A DNA stretch of 64,000 nt from Strigamia acuminata. Lineage: Eukaryota > Arthropoda > Chilopoda > Geophilomorpha > Linotaeniidae. Numbering within the stretch: the stretch's first letter is position 1; every line of letters starts with the position of its first letter. Positions 56,638 to 64,000 of this stretch are shown piece after piece. The stretch covers positions 9,038,501 to 9,102,500 of the forward strand of contig OX442318.1 in the NCBI GenBank assembly GCA_949358305.1, written 5' to 3'. The notes under the pieces were generated by a model that was not told the DNA's origin, ran no database searches, and saw nothing but the letters and a program-made list of their open reading frames with translations. Both the position numbers and the translations under genes were made by a program.

Positions 56638-56728
56638 ATAGTTCGTGATCGTGTTGGTGACTAAATTTACCATGCTTTTGGGGTTTGATGGGTAAATTTA
56701 GTCATGAACACGATCACGAACTATTAAA
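56638..56728. repeat. Secondary hairpin in the right arm of the foldback
   Basis: AGTTCGTGATCGTGTTGGTG and its inverted partner CATGAACACGATCACGAACT flank a 40-bp loop. A related pair occurs near 56325-56400 in the centre of the element. The left arm has no counterpart, so it was gained on one side only. Confidence 0.7.
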
Positions 56729-57184
56729 AAGTGTGCCGGCACTAGGGGAAAAAAAAATCCGTCCGCAATTGATCCGCAATCCGCGGATTGATTGCGGATC
56801 GGATCAGATCGGCCGATCTGGGCTTGCGGATCGGATCGGATCCGCATTTTCCGATCCGCACTATTTTCGGATCGGATGCAGATTGGCCAGAATCCGCATC
56901 CGATCCAATCCGTTAACAAGCTTTTAGGAGATTTTACAAAAACGAACCGGAAATGCACCAGAAATACGCAAATACTGTCCACAACTAAACCCTTTTTTTC
57001 CTTGCTCTCTGCACCACTCAGGCCATCCTTTTCCTTTTCCAATATCAAAGTTGTTACACTTCACCAGCCATAACAAGCGTTCTTGCTAAAAGGCTGTCGT
57101 TATCTACAGTCAGGACAGGTGGTTGCCAGGAAGATCAAATTAAACAGACCATCAAAATGATAGTCAAGTGATTGGAATTATGTA

Positions 57185-57292
57185 ATTTTACCATAGATTT
57201 ACCATAGATTTACCATAGATTTACCATAGATTTACCATAGATTTACCATAGATTTACCATAGATTTACCATAGATTTACCATAGATTTATGA
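57185..57292. repeat. 11-bp array (ATAGATTTACC)n
   Basis: About nine exact copies, ending 50 bp before the DEG/ENaC start codon, so it may lie in the promoter or 5' UTR. Confidence 0.95.
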
Positions 57293-57341
57293 AGCTTTAT
57301 TCCTGTCATCTATTACAGAGATATCTGCGGGATAAACAAGA

Positions 57342-57830
57342 ATGGATGCACATAATTCAAACCAACCACTTGGTCGAATTCAACAACTAAGAAAAAGAAA
57401 ATTGCAACAACTGGTACGCACGTCTTTGGCGGAGCAATTGAGGACCTCACCACCCTTCATCAAATCTCTGCAAAATATATCAGAAAAGAAGAAAAAAACG
57501 CGTATTTTATTTTATACATTAATAATTCTGATTTTGGCAGCTTGTGTTTACCAAACAATGGATCGAATATTGTATTTCATGGATGAACCAACAGTTGTTG
57601 ATTCACACTTGATTGAAACCACACATGGTTTCTTTCCGTATGTTTATTTGTATCCACACAGCACGCAGGAACTGAACAATTTCTTAGTCAACATTACTAA
57701 TGATGATAAGTACAAACACAGATGTTGGCCTAATGACCACATTGACATATTTCACACAAAGTTTAACTTTGATGACATAACAAAGTATTTAAGTGTGCAT
57801 AACTATATAAGTGATGCCCACTTTGCTACG
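57342..57830 (+). CDS. DEG/ENaC exon 1: N-terminus, TM1
   Basis: 163 codons from ATG to a phase-0 donor (GCTACG|GTAAAT). The first ATG after the 11-bp array gives a basic cytoplasmic tail, then TM1 at residues about 52-70 and RILYFMDEPTVVDSHLIE, shared with the fragment at 37.4 kb. Reading past the donor gives a stop after 27 codons, whereas splicing to 57893 keeps the frame. Confidence 0.85.
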
Positions 57831-60381
57831 GTAAATCCTTTTGCCTTTTACTTTACTACCAAAACATTAAAGTTAAATCAAAATATTTCCAGCCAAAATC
57901 AAATGTTAACCTTACGATCATAAATTACGAAACTATTGGTCATCCCTCGGCACAAGTTTCCTGCCGTAAGTAAAGAAAATAACTGTATTTTCTATTATTA
58001 CATGTACTTGTTATTTAGCATTACCATTTCCATACGGGAAAAATTCTTACAAAATGGTGATAAAACTAAAACTACCGAAAAAGTGTAAAACTATAGGAGT
58101 AAGTCTTTAATTTAGTCAGAATTCGCACATTTTATCGGCTTTTAACGCTTGTGAAAATAACAAATTTATATCCTGGACAGCAGTGTGGTTGCAATTCCGA
58201 CAGCTACTCTTGCACAAGCAGCTTAAAGCTGGCAGAACTGCAACCCAATGGAAATTAGGCGTGTTGTTTAGGCTCTGCCCCACAATCCACATATAGTGCA
58301 CGTCACGCATAGCTTAGATACTGAAAAACTTAAATTAAAACATGACGGAGATTAGAAGAACTGTTTTGATTACAGACAATCGCGTACTTTGATGACAGAT
58401 ATTGTTTGGGTTAACATACAGTACGTGTCATGTTTCAAATTTGTTCTATCATTCGCCCTTAGAACAGAAATAAACCAGGCAGAGCCAATATCCTGTGCCT
58501 AAACACATTACTTCTTGTTAAACTCCAATCTCAAATAGAGAAGTAACTCTTTATTGTTTCATTACCTGGCCAACCATTGCTAAGGGGAAAATATGGATGC
58601 TGCATTGTGACTGCTTGGCCACCCAAGGGTGACCTGAATCACTGCCACACACTGCCCAAGGGCCCAAGGTCATCCCTCTCGCGGAGTGGTACGACCTAGT
58701 GAGGGGAAGGAGGGAGCAGAGTGGTTCAAACAATCCTGCTAAAAAATTCTTGTGGTGACAATACACCACAAAATTCAAGATAAATCAGCAGTCTGCAGCT
58801 AATGTTGAAAATAAAATCCCACATTGCTAATTTAAAAAATATTACTGAAACCACTGAATTCAATTTCAAGATCATTATAGATACATCAATAGTCAACTAC
58901 CATGTAGCTTTGGATAACACTGACTTTGTAGTGATGCTTGGGGATATACAGAATGTCTTAACTACTGTGCAAAATGTAAGAATTAAACGAATAATTAAAG
59001 GCACAAATACCCCTCACAAGAATAATTTGCAATTTGAAATATTTTTACCATATCTTTTAGTACCATTTTATCAACACCAACAAAAATCCGTGTGACAATA
59101 ATTTACACAATTGCTTGCTTTCGTGTCTCATGAAGAATATCACGTGCAGGTAGTTCTTTTAATTCAAATTATTAAAACAATTCTGTACTATGAATGAATT
59201 AACAAGAGGGTTCTTTCGCTGATTGTTATTTATAAACTGAATTAACTTGAATAATATCTGTCATATTAGATTTCCCTTTTATGAGGCAAGAAACCTACAG
59301 AAATGCAACTACAGTAAAACTTTGAAACAGCGCAAAAACGTTGAACTACATTTACGTATGGGACTAAATTCATTCTGTCACTGTCCTAATTTGTGTGATG
59401 TGACGGATCTGGGCATATCATACGATCGAGTACCTGATGATGGAAATTCAGTAGAAATTCAAATCATCAATAATTATGTTCGCACATTACAAGAAAAATT
59501 TTCCTACGACATCATCTTTTTGTTATGCGACATTGGGGGAAACATCGGCCTATATTTCGGCATGTCTTGCTTGATGCTAGTTGACATAATTTTTCACTCG
59601 GGTAAAATACTCACCAGCAAAACAACCACAGAAAATTCCAACGTGAAAAACAAAATTCAAATGACACTAGAACAATTGCTGAAAACGCACAAGCAATCAT
59701 TTGTTAAAAAAATAATGATAATAATTGTTTCTCTATTCTTGTTCTCGATATCAGTACATCAGATTTACTACTTGATTGATTCTTATTTCGACTATCCACT
59801 CTCGAGAACCGTTAAACTCATTAGAGATAATGTCATTTATTTTCCACTCATTGTTGTGTGTGCAGATAATTTAAACATAACAGAAGCTAAAATGGAATTA
59901 ACTAACAAACTGAACAGAACTGATTGCGATGATTTACAACTGTTGGATTTACTTCACCCATCATCTCAATTCGCAAACAATCCACTGCAACTATGGAATT
60001 CTTCCTCCAGTTATGACTATTACGAGCAGAAGATTATAGATAGTAAGGTAAGTAAATTAAAAAAAAATCAAATCCACACTGCAAATTAACAAACTCTTGC
60101 TTTGATTTCACTTAAATAAATTCTTTTATTTTGCATATTTTTATATTTTTTACTGCATAAAATAATTTTTTTTTTGCATATTGTATGCACATAAAACGAT
60201 TTTATTTTGCATACACATCATTTGTTTATTAATAAACAATGAAGGGATTGTGCATTGTTCAAACTTTGCAGTTGAGTCACGTTCCGATTCGTTCTCCCGG
60301 CTGGTTGATCAAAATGAACCAATCGATTTGCCTAAATGTGCTACTTATACCATAAATGACACATTGAAGGCGCTGAAGTGA
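57342..60381 (+). CDS. DEG/ENaC sodium channel with a second subunit N-terminus fused in frame
   Basis: Amiloride-type cation channel (pickpocket-like). Supported exons: 57342-57830, 57893-57965, possibly 58019 to about 58100, 58799-58975, 59061-59149, 59270 to 60042 or 60047, and a possible 60272-60381. Unit 1: start, cytoplasmic KKKK, TM1 (LFYTLIILILAACVYQTM), extracellular IETTHGFFPY and INYETIGHPSAQVSC, later FKIIIDTS region, CDNNLHNCLLSCLMKNITC, CHCPNLC, and TM2 with the family signature LLCDIGGNIGLYFGMSCLML. The same frame then continues without stop into a new TM1-like segment (IMIIIVSLFLFSISVHQIYY) followed by YPLSRTVKLIRDNVIYFPLI, the usual post-TM1 sequence of another subunit. Some middle exons (58.1-58.8 kb) are unresolved and unit 2 is incomplete. 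Introns of 53-120 bp. Family assignment is secure; completeness is not. Confidence 0.88.
58551..58770 (-). repeat. Dispersed repeat, copy B (inside a DEG/ENaC intron)
   Basis: Reverse complement matches copy A at 53.3-53.5 kb (CTCCCTCCTTCCCCTCACTA, ATGACCTTGGGCCC, CAGGTCACCCTTGGGTGG). It lies in an intron between resolved channel exons. Confidence 0.6.
59270..60047 (+). CDS. DEG/ENaC exon carrying TM2 of unit 1 and TM1 of unit 2
   Basis: Acceptor CATATTAG, then FPFYEARNLQKCNYS, CHCPNLCDVTDLGISYD, TM2 CDIGGNIGLYFGMSCLML, a cytoplasmic linker of about 47 residues rich in Lys, Thr and Asn (TTENSNVKNKIQMTLEQLL), then the second TM1 and the start of a second ectodomain with N-glycosylation sequons (NIT, NRT, NSS). 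Donor either GATA|GTAAGG (60042) or AAG|GTAAGT (60047). One continuous exon, so the linkage of the two units does not depend on a splicing guess. Confidence 0.88.
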
Positions 60382-60427
60382 TTGTGACGATTATTCTGCT
60401 GAAGCGATTATCATGTGACCTGAGTGG

Positions 60428-60545
60428 GTTACCGTATTACCCCGCCTATTGCCGCATGCCGGTGTAGTGCGAGTATTACCGGCATGCCGATAAACCCCGT
60501 TTTTAACGGCATGCCGGTGTAAATGAGTACGAATTTTTTTTTCAC
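60428..60545 (+). mobile_element. Short GC-richer repeat, relative of the 6.19-kb copy
   Basis: Contains four GCATGCCG palindromic motifs, GTATTACCCCGCC and GATAAACCCCGTTTTTAACG. Its reverse complement carries the same ordered blocks as 6185-6300. Confidence 0.5.
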
Positions 60546-60629
60546 CGTATCGGTAACATCCATTATACGCCCATTATACGTTTGCTTCTTCACCGGTGCA
60601 CAGTGTTTGTTAGCTTTGACTGTATTCGT

Positions 60630-60800
60630 TTTCGTTCATTTTAAGCAATTTTCGTTCATTTTAAGCAATTTTCGTTCATTTTAAGCAATTTTCGTTCATT
60701 TTAAGCAATTTTCACCCAATTTTCGTTCATTTTAAGCAATTTTCACCCAATTTTCGTTTATTTTAAGCAATTTTCGTTCATTTTAAGCAATTGTATAACA
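60630..60800. repeat. 20-bp array (TTTTAAGCAATTTTCGTTCA)n
   Basis: About seven copies of a 20-bp unit, two of them with an inserted CACCCAATTTT. It lies between the channel gene and the retrotransposon frame, possibly in the element's 5' region. Confidence 0.9.
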
Positions 60801-61042
60801 TCAACAAATAAATGATGTTATTTATGGCTTGTCCAAGGTTAATACAGTACTTTAAAGAAAGTCCGCCAGGGAGCGCACCCTATATGGGCATCGGTCTCTG
60901 GCCAACCAGTCCAATTTTTACTGACCACAGGTCAGCGCGTGTTTTTAGCGGTCCCGAAAATAGGCTTAGATTTTCGCCTTTTTGGTTAAATTTTAGTTCG
61001 TTTTCTCTCTAGTTTTCTCTAGTTTTTCTATATATTTTTGCT

Positions 61043-64000
61043 ATGGCTCAAGCTTCCTTGAACCTTAAGAAGAGCAAAGCCATTCCACCTGCAAAGAAGC
61101 CGAAATTGTCGGCACCACGCGGAAATGCCACCATTACGCGCCCAGCAGAGGAATCCGACCACGAGGATTTGATTGTTACCGATCAAATTGGAAATTCTGA
61201 TGCGGTAAATAATTCCGATAAATTTCTCATGTCCCAAGACATGTTGGACGATTTGGTCCGTAAAACTGTTGATAATTTGCTGGGCAACGACCGAGATTCA
61301 GACCGGCGCTCACTCTCGAGTGACGACCGAGATTTTGACCGACGTTTGACCGACGATCGAGACTCAGACCGACGTCCTTTGCCACGTATGGCCGACGATC
61401 GAGGCCAAGACCAACGTTTTTTGCCACGTTTGGCCGACGTTCGAGACCAAGATCTTTTCCGACGCCCGGTTCCCCTCGTGGGCAACGCACGCGTCCCTTT
61501 GAACGACCAATGGTCAGGGCATGGATTCCATGAACCCAGTTTTCCTCAGGTAAGTAATTACAACTTTCTCAGTTGTAAAAGGAAAATTTTTGATACTTTT
61601 AATTCAAAATTTTTTGATTTTTCTCAGCACACAATTGATGTGGATGAGAACTTTGCGGACTGTCGCGATGGCAGCTTTCCACCCTTTTCCCACGGTTATG
61701 CGAACTGGGACCATTCGGAGCATGATTCCCGTTCTCTCGTTTCCGACGACGCGGCGCAGAATAAATCCGAGGATTTCGAGGGAGATTACGAGGGCGGTTT
61801 TGAGGATGAAATTTGGGGCAACGAGGTTGAAACTCCATTTTTGTCTACAAATGGAGCCACGATGGTGGAGAAGCAACTCTCTGCAAAATTTTCCGTTAGC
61901 TTGAAGACAAAATTGGCTAAACAGTTTCCCATTCCCTCCCACCAAGTGCCTTCTCTTCGAGTTGCTAAACTCGATCCAGATGTGGAAGAATACGTGGCTT
62001 CCAGATCCACCTCTTTTTCTGCTCCTCGAGAAAAGGTTTTCAGGGAGCTGTCTGCCATTGCCATGAGGGCTGGCGCTGTAGCCGCCTCGGTTTTCGACCG
62101 AGAGTTCAGCAATCGCCCTCTTAATCGAGGGGAGGCCTTAACCGCGATGCAGGCCATTTTTATGCATACCCAAACCCTTGCTAGAAAGGTGAATGATGAG
62201 CGGAGACGTAATGTTGCTTTTGCTTTGTCGGGGCGTAATAGCGGGGCTATCCCTAGGATTTTTTCAAACAGCAATCACGAATTTCTGTTTGAAAATAAAT
62301 TTGCTGAGATTTTTAGTAAGTCTTTACTTTGCCTAAAAAATCCTTATTTTTACTCGTTTGGTTCTTTACTAGAAAAACAAGCGGACGAATTTTCTGCACT
62401 GGATCGGATGCGACCTCGGCCCAGGAATGAGCGTTCCTTCAATCGATCGATGCCTCGAAATATCGCCAACCGTACCCAACCTTACCGGGATGATCGGGTT
62501 GATAATAACAACGGCCGCTGTTACAACGGTAGCAATCGATTTTCCGGCTCACAACCGAGAGGCGGTTTCAAAAAACCCGCGTCGCGCGGCAGAGGAAACC
62601 CTAGGGGTCGTGGGGCCGACAGGGGTGGTGAGTCTAATTTGGAATTAATTTCCTCTCTGCTTCCTTTTTCAAATTTCAGGGACAGGCCTTCACTTATTCC
62701 CATGAAATTTGAATCTTCAGATCCCTTGTCAGGGCGTTTAGCGCTTTGCTTTCAGAATTGGCAATCCATTTCATCCGATGAATGGATTTTACAGACTGTC
62801 AAAGGTTACTGTTTAGAATTTGAATCAGAACCTCTCCAATCTTCTTTTACGGAACCCACTTTATCTTTAGAGGCGTCTAATCTGATCAACGATGAGGTTC
62901 TTAAAATGGTCAAAAAAGGCGCCGCATATCAGGTTGACCCTGTTCCGGGGCAGATACTAAGTTTTTTATTTTTAGTCCCTAAAAAAGATGGCGGTTCCAG
63001 GCCAATTCTTAACCTGAAACCACTTAACGCATCCCTCAAATATCAGCATTTTAAAATGGAGGGAATTCAGACTGCCTTGGCGCTGGTCGGCCAGGGATTT
63101 TTTATGATCAAAATTGATTTGTCTGATGCGTATTTCTCCGTCTCTATTAATAAGAAATTTAGGAAATATCTTAGATTTATTTGGATGGGTGTTTTATATG
63201 AGTTGGGTGTTCTTCCTTTTGGTTTGGGCCCAGCTCCTTTTGTTTTCACCAAATTATGCAGAGTGATTGCTGCCTTATTAAGATCTATGCACATCCTCCT
63301 AGCAGTATTTATCGATGACTGGTTTTTCTGTTCTCATGATAAGACTTTACTTATTGCACAACGGGATTTCTTTCTAGATTTGATTCTTAATTTGGGTTTC
63401 AACACAAATTTTAAAAAATCGGTTCTTATTCCAACACAAGAAATTTCCTTTTTAGGATTTGTCATCAATACAAACACAATGACGGTCTCTCTTCCTAAGG
63501 ACAGGATTAGAAATATTCAGGCTTCCATTAAGCATGTTTTATCTGAAACTCGAGTTTCAGTTAGGGAATTAGCTTCGGTAATCGGCAAGTTGAATGCTAC
63601 TACGCTCGCTATCTCTTCTGCTCCCCTCCATTACAGGGGATTGCAACAATTGAAATCTTTTTTCTTACGGCGGGGTTCCTATGAAACTAAATGTTTTATC
63701 AATAAGGAATCCCGAAATGAGCTTAGTTGGTGGCTGAGAAACTTGAACCTTTGCAACGGTCGTTCACTCCTTCCCAAACCCCTCGGTCTAGTTTTAGAAA
63801 CAGATGCATCCCTTAAGGGATGGGGAGCCGTATCAAACTCAGTCAGTATCGGAGGTCTATGGACGGGGTCTTTTCGCGACAAACACATTAATGTGTTGGA
63901 ACTAGTTGCCGCCTTTTATGGCTTGAAAGCTTTTGCTCGTGACATTTCAAGTGCGATTGTCAGAATCAAGATCGATAATACATCCGCCATTGCCGCCATA
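61043..64000 (+). mobile_element. DIRS-type retrotransposon, gag-RT-RNase H in one open frame, cut by window end
   Basis: One uninterrupted frame of 986 codons from ATG 61043 runs off the window. The Gag part has a Lys-rich start, DRDSDRR-type acidic/basic repeats (61.29-61.46 kb) and an Arg/Gly-rich end (RGRGNPRGRGADRGG near 62.6 kb). The RT part has PKKDGGSRPILNLKPLN, IDLSDAYFSV and the catalytic FIDDWF (63308-63325), then LGFVINTNTM. RNase H follows with LETDASLKGWGA, HINVLELVAAFYGLK and IDNTSAIAAI. The DDW box, the SSDEWILQTVKGY-like lead-in and the TDAS-GWGA block are typical of DIRS-like elements, which also carry a tyrosine recombinase (not reached here). Three intron-like segments lie inside the frame (61550-61627, 62310-62366, 62628-62679). 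The intact frame suggests a young copy. Terminal repeats were not identified. Confidence 0.9.

Larger units (their letters stand above)
55570..56923. mobile_element. 1.35-kb foldback element with 7-bp target duplication
   Basis: Nearly the whole element is one imperfect inverted repeat. Ends: AAGCTTGTTAA at 55571 and TTAACAAGCTT ending 56923. TTAGGAG flanks both sides (55563-55569 and 56924-56930). Both arms have GATCCG/CGGATC-rich ends, then TTGTTATTATTGATTG-type and AATCACTAATTACATTACCT-type blocks in mirrored order. No transposase. A 7- to 8-bp TSD suggests an hAT-like non-autonomous element. Confidence 0.88.

Noticed and set aside
61183-62274. Several minus-strand frames over the DIRS gag region (Arg/Ser-rich)
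   Set aside because: Antisense shadows of the repeat-containing Gag frame on the plus strand.

Overview
The window is nuclear DNA of an invertebrate animal, most likely an arthropod. It is AT-rich, has GT-AG introns, and is crowded with minisatellites and transposable elements. The species cannot be named from the sequence. The clearest gene is an ETS transcription factor orthologous to Drosophila pointed / vertebrate ETS1, whose C-terminal tail (KPEKKDDD) resembles insect Pointed.

Layout: (1) About 0.8-33.2 kb, + strand: pointed (pnt). Seven certain coding exons lie between 19418 and 33172 (MAPK phospho-site, PNT/SAM domain, linker, ETS domain), all separated by phase-1 introns. The 5' end is unresolved: candidate promoters or leader exons are at about 0.8-1.25 kb, 17.3-17.7 kb, 20.4-20.5 kb and 27.5 kb. 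The introns hold more than ten unrelated minisatellites, most with unit lengths near 20/21, 30/31 or 41 bp. A broken Ty3/gypsy RNase H fragment sits inside one of them. (2) 35.0-36.2 kb, + strand: a compact five-exon TMEM192 gene (273 aa), a lysosomal membrane protein. (3) 36.9-38.6 kb: exon-sized scraps of a DEG/ENaC channel (- strand), a cytochrome P450 haem loop (+) and an Ig domain (+). (4) 38.9-50.7 kb: a composite SINE with three tRNA-like modules, then a macrosatellite of three roughly 2.8-3.7 kb units built from that SINE, a TA-flanked MITE, foldback hairpins and a 22-bp repeat, then a 25-bp array and a tandem row of tRNA-like units. (5) 51.5-52.0 kb, - strand: the last three exons of RAD23 (XPC-binding domain and UBA2), with homology ending abruptly upstream. 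(6) 52.6-57.3 kb: repeats, including a second copy of the composite SINE with a likely target-site duplication, and a 1.35-kb foldback element with a second, TSD-flanked foldback nested in one arm. (7) 57.3-60.4 kb, + strand: a DEG/ENaC sodium-channel gene in which the second transmembrane segment of one subunit reads straight into the first transmembrane segment of a second subunit. (8) 61.0 kb to the window end: a DIRS-type retrotransposon with one open gag-RT-RNase H frame of at least 986 codons that contains three intron-like segments.

Functionally, pnt is a nuclear effector of receptor tyrosine kinase/Ras/MAPK signalling, TMEM192 belongs to late endosomes and lysosomes, RAD23 links ubiquitylated cargo and XPC repair factor to the proteasome, and the DEG/ENaC genes encode amiloride-type cation channels. 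Nothing suggests that these genes form one pathway. The strongest candidates for something undescribed are the head-to-tail DEG/ENaC fusion, the helical-turn-like unit lengths of the intronic minisatellites, the nested macrosatellite, and the intron-like segments of the DIRS frame.
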